From NCBI RefSeq assembly GCF_034263275.1, contig NZ_CP139559.1, positions 6,820,001 to 6,884,000 of the forward strand: a stretch of DNA of 64,000 nucleotides, written 5' to 3'. The stretch's first letter is position 1; each line of letters begins with the position of its first letter. This document shows, one piece after another, positions 18,978 to 28,161 of this stretch. The position numbers and the translations under genes are program-made. Source of the stretch: Mucilaginibacter sp. cycad4 (lineage in GTDB: Bacteria > Bacteroidota > Bacteroidia > Sphingobacteriales > Sphingobacteriaceae). The notes under the pieces are model-generated. The model saw nothing but the letters and a program-made list of their open reading frames with translations. It did no database searches and had not been told where the DNA came from.

Positions 18978-19424
18978 TGTTTTTATAAAGAGGATTTGGA
19001 ATAAAAAGCAATTAAGAACACGTGAAATATCTGATCTAGAAAGTCCCAAAAAAGATGTTTTCCATTTGCCCATCATCCTTTTGAAATGGAAAGCTCATGC
19101 TGCAAGCAGCACATTGATATTATCACGTAATATTCCTTTGTAAAAGTTACGGCTTAGCCGGTGGTCTGCCTTCGGGTGGCCCATCACCGGCTCGATAGCT
19201 GCACATCTTCCGAAAGCCATCCGTTGTTGCCTGCAGGTATTTGCTGAGCTTTTTAACGCTGAAGGTTTTGGGCATTGTATCTTCGTATCGCCGACATGGT
19301 TCCCGTCGCGATACCCTCTGCCCACACTGGCTGTTCGCGGCGCCTGGTTTGTTAAGGACTGTATTCCCAGAACCGCTGGCATCCCGCTTTTGCAAAATAG
19401 GATAGGAACCTCTTGCTTACGCAA
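18978..19424 (-). pseudogene. IS5-type transposase remnant (C-terminal third)
   Basis: On the minus strand the frame reads AAIEPVMGHPKADHRLSRNF, then YKGILRDNINVLLAA, a TGA stop at 19095-19097, and in the same frame AFHFKRMMGKWK. This is the conserved end of IS5-family DDE transposases, including the Glu of the catalytic triad in IEPVMGH. The N-terminal two thirds are gone and the internal stop breaks what is left. The fragment is GC-richer than its flanks. No terminal inverted repeats could be paired with confidence. Confidence 0.7.
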
Positions 19425-19457
19425 ACCTGCGGCGTGTGTTCTGATAAAAACGGTAAT

Positions 19458-19486
19458 ACAAGCCCAATCACAACAGTTGGGCTTGT
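19458..19486. terminator. Hairpin, possible terminator
   Basis: A perfect 10-bp stem (ACAAGCCCAA / TTGGGCTTGT) with a 9-base loop, followed on the plus strand by AGGTTTTA. It lies just upstream of the transposase remnant. Confidence 0.4.
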
Positions 19487-19784
19487 AGGTTTTATATGCA
19501 AACGAGATATTTTCTGTAATGGTCTGATTAATGTAAACCCATTGTATAATAGCGAAATTGTTATAATGTAATGCTATTCAATAAGCTATTAAATTATCGG
19601 CTGCGAATTATGTAAAACATGCAAACGCGCTGTCCGAATGTCTCTATTTCGGGTGATTGTTATATCGCCGACCGATAAGATACCAAAGCCCCGACTACAG
19701 TGTTGGCCTTTACTTTTTATAAGCCGACCTTGTTTTAGAATTCTGTGACATGCGAGAGATGAACCGCCCCTTTTTTTAACAGTT

Positions 19785-19828
19785 TAAGTGTCCCAGATCA
19801 TTCATGATGAAAAGATCAGGGACACTTA
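19785..19828. repeat. Inverted repeat TAAGTGTCCC / GGGACACTTA
   Basis: Two 10-bp arms, extended inward by AGATC / GATCA with a small offset, enclose about 24 bases. It may be a hairpin or a tiny leftover of a mobile element end. It touches the next hairpin (19828-19865). Confidence 0.4.
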
Positions 19829-19865
19829 GCAAAGCAAGCCATTAATTTTAATGGCTTGCTTTGCT
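19828..19865. terminator. Perfect 18-bp hairpin at the 3' end of the LTXXQ-like gene
   Basis: AGCAAAGCAAGCCATTAA pairs perfectly with its complement across a 2-base centre. It includes the stop codon of the minus-strand gene at 19848-20195, so it probably marks that transcript's 3' end although no strong T run follows. Confidence 0.5.
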
Positions 19866-20195
19866 TCTGATCTCGGTCATCCAGTTATCATATTCTTTTA
19901 ATTGATCAGGAGTCAATAGCCCTGCTATTTTTTGATACGACGACTTAACCTGTTCTTTTATAATTACCCTGGGGGCCTGGATATTCTTCAGGCTGTCTAT
20001 CTTGTTGTTTTGTTCAAGCAGTATCAGATACAGACCGGTTTTCTGTTTATCGGTCAGCGATAACCTGCGCTGTAACGTCTCTAATGTTCTCTCAGCGTTT
20101 ACTTTGGGGCTGGTTTTAATTGTCGGGTCGGTTTGAGCCTTTGTGGTGAGGCTTATAACGATGAATGTAGAAAATAAAAAAAATGTCTTTTTCAT
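19848..20195 (-). CDS. Small secreted LTXXQ-like (Spy/CpxP-type) protein
   Basis: A 115-residue protein with a signal peptide (to about residue 20, TTKAQ) and a helical mature part. Two short motifs, RLSLTDKQ near residue 45 and GLLTPDQLKEYDNW near residue 92, match the LTXXQ repeats of Spy/CpxP periplasmic proteins. Family members act as periplasmic chaperones or sensors. It stands alone in a decayed region; its clean frame suggests it is still functional. Confidence 0.65.
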   Translation of the reverse strand: MKKTFFLFSTFIVISLTTKAQTDPTIKTSPKVNAERTLETLQRRLSLTDKQKTGLYLILLEQNNKIDSLKNIQAPRVIIKEQVKSSYQKIAGLLTPDQLKEYDNWMTEIRSKASH

Positions 20196-21329
20196 TGATC
20201 AGGATTTAGGTGTTAGTGACACATGTTTTTCGAAGTCAAATATAGCTTTTACATCCAAAATATCTTGAGAATAAAGATTGTATTTGATAATATACTGCTA
20301 CTTCCACCTCTACTGCCGCATCTTACACCTCATCAATATCAATGACTAAGTTTGGATATTCCGGAGTATTTTCAGCTGATCTTCAGACAACCATTCCCTG
20401 TTCCTTTCTCTGGGATTTGTTTAGCGCTGTTTTCTGGTCTTGTGCAGGCTCCTTTAAAAACTGTTCACGTTTCTCAGCCTTGCCGTTATCCTGATACCTG
20501 ACAAAACCCACTTTGGCTTCCTTGTCTTAAGCTATTGTAAACAGTTTATTGAACTTTGCTCTGAGGCCTCGAATGCGCTATAGAATTGGAAGTTTGCGTT
20601 AGATCAGCCTATCGTAAAATTTTAAACAAACTTAAAATTCTCTGTAAAATAGAAGCGTCTTTCGCGATAATTTCTGCATCTGCCGTCATGCCTTGGTTAT
20701 AGTTGTTTTCTATCAGAGTTTCCAGTCCAACGGCATTTACGTAATGTCGGCGCCAAATTTCATTGTCCGCCATTTACCGGATGAATAATCATCTTATCAA
20801 GCAATCGCTATATTAAGGGCCTTTTTGTTTGTTTTATTGATGTGTAGTATAGGCGGAGTCGTGCCCCAAATATTTTCAACGAGAAGGTTGTTTGTTAAAT
20901 ATTATTAAATATTTTTGTGTGAATTTTTTAACAACCTTACTTATCTCATGAAATCACAAATTAGCCCCCTGCTAAATCCCATCCGCTTTTCTATTGACTA
21001 CAACCATTTTGGTGCCCAGGGCAATTCATTAAATAGAAATACATAAGAATATCTCGAATGTTGCCTGGAACAGGCTGTGAAATATAAATTTCAATGTCTT
21101 GCTTTAGTAGTAGCCAATAGATGTTTTTTGGGCTTTGCCGAGCATATCCAGTTTAACGCGGGCTTGGACCATCTGTACCTGTAAAAACCACTGATTGAGA
21201 TACTCATAAAAATGCAATGAGAAATATATCATTAAGTATCGCAGCCCGGCATCTTAAAATATCAAAGACAAAAGTATCGTCAGTCCATATGGATATCACT
21301 CCCAAGAACAATATTTACCAATTAAACTC
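20196..21329. other. 1.1-kb decayed region without an intact gene
   Basis: Short broken frames only. On the minus strand near 20390-20530 a frame reads KVGFVRYQDNGKAEKREQF before a stop; I do not recognise it. Near 21045-21183 on the plus strand a frame reads YLECCLEQAVKYKFQCLALV, also unrecognised. An imperfect inverted repeat (AAGGTTGTT ... AACAACCTT) spans about 20882-20938. The region looks like remains of several deleted genes. Confidence 0.5.
20609..20760 (-). pseudogene. Possible HlyD-type membrane fusion protein C-terminal fragment
   Basis: The minus-strand frame reads NNYNQGMTADAEIIAKDASI and then LQRILSLFKILR before TAG. HlyD-family exporters end with a similar GM.a.aeIit.d.rLl.Ri pattern. 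The frame is lost upstream (about 20740). Only about 40 residues support this, so the assignment is tentative. Confidence 0.38.
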
Positions 21330-22394
21330 ATGAAAAAATCGATCTTAACCCTCCTTACATCAATTATCTTTAATTGTTCTTTGCACGCTCAATGGACTAC
21401 ATCCGGATCTGTTACCACTACACCGAACACTGTGGGTATAGGCACAACAAGCACACCTGATGAAAAGCTCGTTGTAAACGGAAGTATAAAAAGTATTTTA
21501 GATCCCAACCCAAGTTTTCAGTCCTTAAATGTAGTCCATATAATTCCTTTAGGCGTATCGGGCATAACAGGTGCACAAAACTGGACAATAAGAGGAGTGT
21601 ACCAGTATCCTAATGGCGTTGGGCTTAATGCGACGGGAGGTGATCTGGATATTATCAAATCCTTAAACGGAAACACGATTTTAGGTACCAGGGGCGACGG
21701 CACCGTACTTGGAAATGTGGGTATCGGAACCCAGACACCCAATACAAGGCTTGATGTAAACGGGGTTATTTCCATGAATTCATTCGGCTATCTTTCCTGT
21801 TTGCGACTGCCAGCCAATAATTACACCAATTTGTTTTTGGGCGGAGCTATTAAAGATAATAGCGACGGGACCTATAATGTAAGGGGTGACGGAGGTTCGA
21901 ATTACTTTAGCGCCATTAAAATGGATAATGGCGGTAATAACGGTGCGGCAATCAACTTTTATAACGGTGCTGCTACCGGCGGATCCAGCTATAATATCAC
22001 TAATTCTGATTTATCGAATTATTTACAGATGCGCATAGCTGGCGGAAATGTAAGTATCGGAACCGCGGACAGCAAGGGTTATAAGCTGGCAGTTAATGGA
22101 AGTGCAATAGCAACCTCCATGACAGTTAAACTCAATTCTGCATGGCCTGACTATGTATTCACAAAGGATTATACGTTGCCATCATTAGGTGAGGTGAAGA
22201 CGTACATCGACCAATACCAGCATTTGCCCGAAATCCCTTCAGCCCGGGAAATCGCCAAAGACGGACAGAACCTTGGAGAAATGAACAGATTGCTGCTTAA
22301 AAAGGTGGAGGAACTAACGCTATACCTGATAGCGTTAAAAACCGAGGTCAGCCAACTCCAAAAACAGATTAATTCATCAGCAAAGTCCAATTAA
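21330..22394 (+). CDS. Secreted tail-fibre-like protein with C-terminal coiled coil
   Basis: A 354-residue protein with a signal peptide (to about residue 20, SLHAQ). The body contains GIGTTSTPDEKLVVNGSI, GNVGIGTQTPNTRLDVNG and NVSIGTADSKGYKLAVNGSA, repeats of the kind 'GIGT..P...L.VnG' found in phage tail fibres and many Bacteroidota surface proteins. The C-terminus (LPSLGEVKTYIDQYQHLPEI, then EMNRLLLKKVEELTLYLI) is a conserved domain with a coiled coil, probably trimeric. The role is unknown; surface display is likely. A remnant of a paralogue is at 6950-7021. Confidence 0.75.
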   Translation: MKKSILTLLTSIIFNCSLHAQWTTSGSVTTTPNTVGIGTTSTPDEKLVVNGSIKSILDPNPSFQSLNVVHIIPLGVSGITGAQNWTIRGVYQYPNGVGLNATGGDLDIIKSLNGNTILGTRGDGTVLGNVGIGTQTPNTRLDVNGVISMNSFGYLSCLRLPANNYTNLFLGGAIKDNSDGTYNVRGDGGSNYFSAIKMDNGGNNGAAINFYNGAATGGSSYNITNSDLSNYLQMRIAGGNVSIGTADSKGYKLAVNGSAIATSMTVKLNSAWPDYVFTKDYTLPSLGEVKTYIDQYQHLPEIPSAREIAKDGQNLGEMNRLLLKKVEELTLYLIALKTEVSQLQKQINSSAKSN

Positions 22395-22399
22395 CCTTA

Positions 22400-22700
22400 T
22401 GAAAATCCAATCATTTTTTTATTAACCGCGAGTTTATTTGCATTTGAGGCTGTTAATGCACAAACTAAAACTGTAACCGTAGATGCAAATGACGCGCTAA
22501 AACGTTTAGTGCCCAACAGGGAGTAACTGATTGCCCGAGGGCGATATTGACCGATCAAATTACCGATGCGGAGGTTTTCCGTGTCGCTAATATTCATGGG
22601 GATCAAACGATATCGGTTACTAACCTTGCGATAACGCTTGTGCCTGGGCATGCTTATGTGTTTACCGGTAGCACGTGTACACGCTCAATGCATCAGTGAG
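22400..22700 (+). pseudogene. Degraded gene for a small secreted protein
   Basis: A short signal-peptide-like frame (MKIQSFF, then after a shift LLTASLFAFEAVNAQTKTVT) breaks off at a TAA, and another frame continues with ITDAEVFRVANIHGDQTISV and TNLAITLVPGHAYVFTG. At least two frame disruptions are needed to join them. No family is recognised. Confidence 0.45.
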
Positions 22701-23253
22701 GGTTCAGGCGTATGTATGGGCGTTCCGGAGGCCTTGATCAGGTGGTTCTGTGCCATTTAGAGCAGCGCTTTGTGTTTATCGCTTTGAAAAATGGCAATTA
22801 TTGATCAATGATTTGATATGGTCAAAGTGTTGGAGAACTATTGGGCCGCGATTCCAGAAACTGGATGATTAAGGCCTCCGGAATATCCAATTGAGATAAT
22901 TCTTATCAGTAAGGTTTGATTAGGGGGCGTATTGTTTTTATTATCCAATCAAAAAACTATTAGTTTATCTGACTTCGGGTTTATTATTGTTTCTGTCAAG
23001 TATAAGAATGGAATAAGGGCCTACGTAGATAGTGTAATAACCGATAATTTCAAACTTATTTATTAGCTATTGGCAGTCTGACGTGAATACGCTTAATAAG
23101 ATTTATTTTACCTTGTATATTCTAATATATTTATTTAATATTGTTTAAAATAGCTGATTAACAATACATTAACGGCTGATTAATATTTTTTCAGCTAAGT
23201 TTATTTTACTCGGCTCTAATTTCAAAACCCAGCCAAAACCTATTCGCTTGTTT
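22701..23253. other. Gap of 550 bp upstream of the conflict operon
   Basis: AT-rich and without a credible gene. TAAGTTTA at 23196-23203 is one mismatch from the -7 consensus TAnnTTTG and could belong to the promoter of the operon starting at 23254. Confidence 0.4.
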
Positions 23254-24906
23254 ATGCAAATCTTATCCGAAAATCTTATTATTCATTTAAAGGAAGGCGG
23301 AACATTAACCAAACCCGATTCAGCTTTAATTAAAGAGTCAGAATTTGAATCCTTTTTGCCAGATCCGGCTAATGCCTGGGACCAGGCACATCAGTTGTAT
23401 AGTAAATTAGCTCTAAGCTCGGAAGTTGATTTTATTGAGCCCGATATTATCAATGAATTGGGACAGGGGTTTCCAAACCTTAAGCTTGAAATTGCAGATA
23501 CATTTCACGAGTCTTTTACGGATGCACAAGATCTTTGTTTAAAAAAAATTGACTATGATCTCGATTGGCCAAGCCCGGTTGCCGGCAAAAAAGAAGTGTG
23601 GCATATTCAAAGCGCTTTTTCTCAATTGTTAGAGGCAAGAGAAGAAGTTGCACAGTTATTGATTCAGCGAAGCGAGAAAACAATTGTACGGATAGCGCAT
23701 TTTGATACAGGTTATGATCGCGGCCATATTACGTATCCGGCAGACTTAATCAGGTTAGATCTTCAAAAAAACTACACGGGAGACGGAGACCCTGATAATG
23801 CCGGAGATGAAGGAATGGGCGCAAACGGAGGCCACGGCTGTGGCACGCTCAGCGTTTTAGCGGGCGGGATGTACGATAATGATTATGGCTTCAAAGATAC
23901 CATTGGTTTATCGGCCGCCCACGGCATTGAAATTGTTCCTGTTCGTATAGCCCACTCGGTTGTGCTTTTTAAAAGTCGGGCATTCGAGAAAGCACTTGAA
24001 TACGTGATAGGGCTTCATGATGATCCGTCTAAACGTTGTCATATCATTACTATGAGTATGGGCGGTGCCCCAACGCGTAATTGGGCCAGGCTGGTTAATA
24101 AAGCTTACGATTTGGGTATTTTTATTGTAACGGCATCGGGTAATAATTTTGGTGGGGTTACGCCCAGGACGTTAGTATATCCCGCGCGTTTTAACAGGGT
24201 AATTGCAGCCTGCGGTGCAACGCATGATAAAACCCCTTATTATAAATTTGATTTATTGCCCCACTTAAAAATTATGCAGGGGAACTATGGGCCAAGGCGT
24301 ATGATGCGGACCGCAGTGGCCGCGTTTACACCAAATGTACCCTGGGCAAGGTTTGGTTGTGAGCAAAAGGTGGATATTTCAGGTGCAGGAACTTCGTCGG
24401 CTACCCCGCAGGTTGCAGCGGCTGCTGCTTTATACTATCAAAAATATTTCAGCGATATTGAGGAGCTTCAAGAAGGTTGGCAAAAAGTAGAAGTAATAAG
24501 AAAAGCTCTATTTGCAAGCGCGGGTAATGGTAACTCTGATGATAAAGAGCTTTATTTTGGTAACGGGACACTCCGTGTGGCAGACATGCTTGAAATTAAG
24601 CCTTTGAGTGCGGGCTTGGTGCAGGAAAAAGAAGACTCCATATTTTTGCCTGTGCTTGGCTTGCTCGCAGATATTGTATTCTCTGAATCGTTCATAAAAA
24701 TCTCTGATGCCGAAGCAGAAATGTATGAACTGGAGATACAGCAACTCATCTTGCAGTCGGCAGAATTACAGCAATTTCTTGATTATGAAGAAAAGCAGTT
24801 AGAAACGCTTAGCCCCGAAGAAAGGACGGAATTTATCATGATAATTATCGGTTTGCCGCAGGCATCTGAAGCACTTAAAAAGTTTCTTGCACAAATGTTA
24901 GCATAA
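23254..24906 (+). CDS. Cytoplasmic subtilisin-like (S8) serine protease, first gene of the conflict operon
   Basis: A 550-residue protease. The catalytic triad is complete: D151 in AHFDTGYD, H194 in GGHGCGT and S381 in GTSSATP, with oxyanion Asn N297 in ASGNNFG. An N-terminal extension of about 140 residues precedes the catalytic domain. After it (about 430-550) comes a helical, acidic region. There is no signal peptide and no obvious propeptide, so the enzyme should act inside the cell, unlike most S8 proteases. I use the ATG at 23254; a TTG two codons earlier is weaker. Six bases separate it from the next gene. Its co-expression with EAD proteins and an nSTAND NTPase suggests a regulated effector or activator of the system. 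Confidence 0.85.
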   Translation: MQILSENLIIHLKEGGTLTKPDSALIKESEFESFLPDPANAWDQAHQLYSKLALSSEVDFIEPDIINELGQGFPNLKLEIADTFHESFTDAQDLCLKKIDYDLDWPSPVAGKKEVWHIQSAFSQLLEAREEVAQLLIQRSEKTIVRIAHFDTGYDRGHITYPADLIRLDLQKNYTGDGDPDNAGDEGMGANGGHGCGTLSVLAGGMYDNDYGFKDTIGLSAAHGIEIVPVRIAHSVVLFKSRAFEKALEYVIGLHDDPSKRCHIITMSMGGAPTRNWARLVNKAYDLGIFIVTASGNNFGGVTPRTLVYPARFNRVIAACGATHDKTPYYKFDLLPHLKIMQGNYGPRRMMRTAVAAFTPNVPWARFGCEQKVDISGAGTSSATPQVAAAAALYYQKYFSDIEELQEGWQKVEVIRKALFASAGNGNSDDKELYFGNGTLRVADMLEIKPLSAGLVQEKEDSIFLPVLGLLADIVFSESFIKISDAEAEMYELEIQQLILQSAELQQFLDYEEKQLETLSPEERTEFIMIIIGLPQASEALKKFLAQMLA

Positions 24907-24912
24907 TTTAAT

Positions 24913-26085
24913 ATGTCAGCTTTATTAGATGTGGTAAAGGGGAGCCGTATTATTGAAACCCTTGAAAATTATCCTGTTGCGTTTGATACGGTGCCTACAA
25001 ATGTTGATTCGCATTATTCCGAAAAAACTATTTGGGTTTATGGGGATTTGCCCTTTTGGAACGATGTTTTGAGATCGCCCGAGGATTTTTGGGATGTCAG
25101 GGTCAGTATTGATTATTGTAGTTTTACCAATTAGATTGCTCGCGTACCGGGGTTATTTTACACAAAAGCAGCATCAACGCTTCGGTCGTTTGCAAAATAC
25201 TATCCCTTAGAAAATGCTGAGCAGTTTGGCTCCGTTGGCCATATTTATCGCCCTCTGGGTAAGTCTGTACACGTTTCCGGGGGAATAGGTACCTTAAAGC
25301 TTCCTAATGATGATCGCGGTAACCTTCTCGCGTCGGTTTCAACTTCGGCTAATGCTTCTGTGGGCATACCTGTATTAATTTATCCTGAAGTACAGGAATA
25401 CCTTCGGTTGAAAGAAGGCGAGTGCATAAATATAATAAACGCCAGATGGAAGAAAATGTCTGTTGAATGGCAAAATAAATTTCCTGCCGTTAGTGGTATT
25501 CCGAGAGGATATCTTGTAGTTGATCACCCGGATATGATTTCTAAAACCGGCCAGCAGACAAACATACAAGTACAACCGTTTTCGGTAATGGAGCGGCAGG
25601 CGGCTGATGGCTTTTTATATGATTTCGTGTACGTTTCAATGAATGCGGCCGACCGTTCTTCAAGACAACAAGCTAAACAATTTTTTGAGAGGTACCTGGA
25701 ACATACAGGTGTTGCAGGCGAATACTTGTTGGCAATTGACCCTTCTGATCCCTATTTTGATGCACGTTATGCATACCCAAGGGATTTAGAGACACAAGAC
25801 AGGTACGGCTTAACTCAGATGAGATTGATTAAAGAAAGGATTAAAGGCTCCTGCTTTAGGGGCTTTACGATTGACAGGCTTGCAATAATTATCCCCGATA
25901 AGTATCCTACATCTCATGAAATATACCGCCTTGCAAAAAATGCAGGTATCCCGCCCTCGCAAATTACCGAAGATGCTGCTTCTCGAATGGCAATCGTACT
26001 GCTTGAACAAGCAATCAGGCTTGATAGGGTGGCGGTATTGGTTGAATGTATAGTAATTGATTTCCCTGGAATTTTGACACAATAA
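24913..26085 (+). pseudogene. 390-codon conflict-operon gene of unknown fold with one in-frame TAG; EAD-like C-terminus
   Basis: The frame from the ATG at 24913 to the TAA at 26085 is continuous except for a single TAG at 25132-25134 (codon 74). Sequence on both sides is equally protein-like (VSIDYCSFTN before, IARVPGLFYTKAAS after), with no second stop and no shift. A downstream GTG at 25360 could start a 241-residue product. The N-terminal about 315 residues match nothing I know. The last about 65 residues (from IIIPDKYPTSHEIYRLA, through RMAIVLLEQAIRLDRVAVLV) have the helical pattern of effector-associated domains (EADs). It lies 6 bases after the protease gene and 3 before the trypsin gene. 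It may be a recent nonsense mutant, a read-through gene or a sequencing error. Confidence 0.7.
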
Positions 26086-26088
26086 ATT

Positions 26089-27057
26089 ATGGACGAAAAT
26101 TTAATAAGATTACAATATGCCTTTAGCAGGCTTTATCCGATCTACGAAGAACAATCCCGGATGGCTAAACTTATAGGCCTTAACGTTGGAAATATATCCT
26201 GGGGCAATAAACCTGTAGTGGTATGGAGCATCATAATTGACCAGGCTCGTAATGCAGGGCAACTTGATAATCTGGTAGATATCGGGCTTGAAGAAAACCC
26301 CGGAACGGCGGAGTTTCTTGCTTATAAAAATAATACCCAATCGGTATCGATGCCTCCCGCGGAATCAAGAACTGTAGTGGCCGATGATAAAAAAGTTTTT
26401 GAAAAACTTACGGGAAAACAAAGTACACTTCTTCCTATTGCCTTTCTCGAAAAAGGGCTTAACATGGCCGCATCCGTTTGCCTGGTAAATGTTGGAACTA
26501 CAGGAGAAGTGGGCACGGGGTTTTTAATTGACGGAAATATCCTTATTACAAATAACCACGTGCTTAAAACGCCGGAAATAGCCGCGGCCTCCACGTGCTG
26601 GTTTAATTACCAGGATAACCTAAGTGGAAACGAACGCAAGGTGGTTGAATTTAAACTGGCTCCTGATGATTTCTTTAAAACATCCCAGGAGTTCGATTTT
26701 ACAGCAGTAAAGGTTAAAGATAATGAGTTTGGAACTGCCAATGAACAATTTGGAGCGCTTGAACTTAAAAATACCGTAGTAAAGAAGGATGAGTTTGTGA
26801 ATATTATCCAGCACCCGGCCGGGCAGAAAAAGCAGATTGCTTTGTATCACAACATAGTAACCCTGGCCGAATCGGGTATAGTCCAATATCTGACAGATAC
26901 CTTGCCGGGCGCGTCAGGCTCACCGGTTTTTAATTCGGATTGGGAAATCGTAGCCCTGCACCACGCCGGGAAATATATACAAAGCCCCGAGTTAAACGGA
27001 CCTAAAGCATACAACGAGGGGATTAATATTAACAGGATCATTGAAGCGCTTAAATAG
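26089..27057 (+). CDS. EAD1-trypsin-like serine protease
   Basis: A 322-residue two-domain protein. Residues 1-85 (RLQYAFSRLYPIYEEQ, GLNVGNISW, VVWSIIIDQARNAGQLDNLV) fit effector-associated domain 1 (EAD1), an alpha-helical homotypic adaptor. A linker leads to a trypsin-like domain with H157 (ITNNHVL), D203 (EFDFTAVKV) and S276 (LPGASGSPVF). No signal peptide is present. In known NTPase-centred conflict systems such fusions are effectors recruited through matching EADs; proteolysis of a host or phage target, or of another system component, is inferred. The fusion and triad are directly visible. Confidence 0.85.
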   Translation: MDENLIRLQYAFSRLYPIYEEQSRMAKLIGLNVGNISWGNKPVVVWSIIIDQARNAGQLDNLVDIGLEENPGTAEFLAYKNNTQSVSMPPAESRTVVADDKKVFEKLTGKQSTLLPIAFLEKGLNMAASVCLVNVGTTGEVGTGFLIDGNILITNNHVLKTPEIAAASTCWFNYQDNLSGNERKVVEFKLAPDDFFKTSQEFDFTAVKVKDNEFGTANEQFGALELKNTVVKKDEFVNIIQHPAGQKKQIALYHNIVTLAESGIVQYLTDTLPGASGSPVFNSDWEIVALHHAGKYIQSPELNGPKAYNEGININRIIEALK

Positions 27058-27080
27058 TAGCATTAAAAACCTGACAAAAG

Positions 27081-28157
27081 ATGGCATTATTAAAGCGGCA
27101 AAAATATAAGCTGGTAGATATCCTCTCAAAAATTTACCCAACTCTGGAAGAAGTAGTAAGGGTTATTAGGGATGTCAGATCAAAGGATATTGATATTGAA
27201 GGGGCTTCGTCAAAGCGGTGGAACAACATTGTTGAATTTATCAAAGACAAAGATGATTTTAGTTCAACTCTAAATGCAATTTCGTTCGATCTAACGCAAA
27301 GTAAACCGGAGTCTGACAAGGACAGAAAAAATTTTGAGGAACTAAAAACGGAAATTTACGCCCAAACTCCAGAACTTCTTCTTAACCATTTAAGGGACAT
27401 CATTAACACAAGGCAATGCGTGTTGTTTTTAGGCCCCAATGCTTTTAAATGTATTCAGAGGGATAGGATAGTTCCTTTTTCTGATTATTTAGCCGGGAAG
27501 TTTGTTGCTGAACTTAACCGGATGGATATTTTTTGCGAGCCGGTAGCTGTTAATGAATTAAGCTATCTGATTGACCGGTATGAATCAAGAGAGGCAGCAT
27601 CGTTAGCCGATACCAAAGCTTTTGCAGCAAAATGGTATCGGGAAGCAACTCCATATATCCCATTTTATGAGAAGCTCGAAAGTTTAAATTTCCCGGTGGT
27701 TATCAATACAAATCCTGAGATACTTTTTGGCAGGCGGGCCAATACAGAAAGGTTCGTCCACTTGCGGTATGATAAATCCAATGCCCAGGCCCAGGCACTT
27801 CCTGCTGATTATTCGGGGAAAACAATCGTGTATAACATTTATGGCTCTTTTGACAATGAACATTCGGTGCTTTTTACAGAAAAAGAGGCCGTGGCATTTA
27901 CAAAGGGCGCGTATGAAAAAAACCCGCCAATCCTGCAAGAAGTACGAACCCAGGTAATGCAAAGCTACGGCCTGTTTGTTGGTTTTGATTTTCATGACTG
28001 GCATCTGAAAATTTTGTTTGACGTTCTTGATCTGCGGAATAAACCCGGAAATTATTCGGTATATGACGGTGAAATAGCAGAGCAGCACCTGGAATATTAT
28101 TCCAGGCAATTCAATATGACCTTTTACACGGAAGATGATCTTTTAATGGACCTTTAA
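27081..28157 (+). CDS. EAD-SIR2-like predicted NADase effector
   Basis: A 358-residue protein. Residues 1-95 (YKLVDILSKIYPTLEEVVRV, then RWNNIVEFI) look like another EAD. From about residue 100 there is a SIR2-like domain: CVLFLGPNAF (NAD-binding loop), VVINTNPEILF in place of the common TNYD motif, IVYNIYGSFD in place of the LHG strand, and GLFVGFDFHDWHLKILFDVL, which matches the GfSf.D.hl element of the SIR2_2/SIR2-like family. In defence systems such as Thoeris and DSR, SIR2-like domains deplete NAD. The usual catalytic His of deacetylase sirtuins is not obvious here. Product and fold are well supported; activity is inferred. Confidence 0.8.
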   Translation: MALLKRQKYKLVDILSKIYPTLEEVVRVIRDVRSKDIDIEGASSKRWNNIVEFIKDKDDFSSTLNAISFDLTQSKPESDKDRKNFEELKTEIYAQTPELLLNHLRDIINTRQCVLFLGPNAFKCIQRDRIVPFSDYLAGKFVAELNRMDIFCEPVAVNELSYLIDRYESREAASLADTKAFAAKWYREATPYIPFYEKLESLNFPVVINTNPEILFGRRANTERFVHLRYDKSNAQAQALPADYSGKTIVYNIYGSFDNEHSVLFTEKEAVAFTKGAYEKNPPILQEVRTQVMQSYGLFVGFDFHDWHLKILFDVLDLRNKPGNYSVYDGEIAEQHLEYYSRQFNMTFYTEDDLLMDL

Positions 28158-28161
28158 GTTT

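Noticed and set aside
19095..19424. Minus-strand frame as an intact gene
   Set aside because: It is the C-terminal part of an IS5-type transposase without its N-terminus and with an internal stop, so it is a remnant.
25360..26085. GTG-started 241-residue protein as a separate gene
   Set aside because: The frame is in phase with the upstream 73-residue piece and codes for protein without break except the TAG, so one interrupted gene is the better reading.
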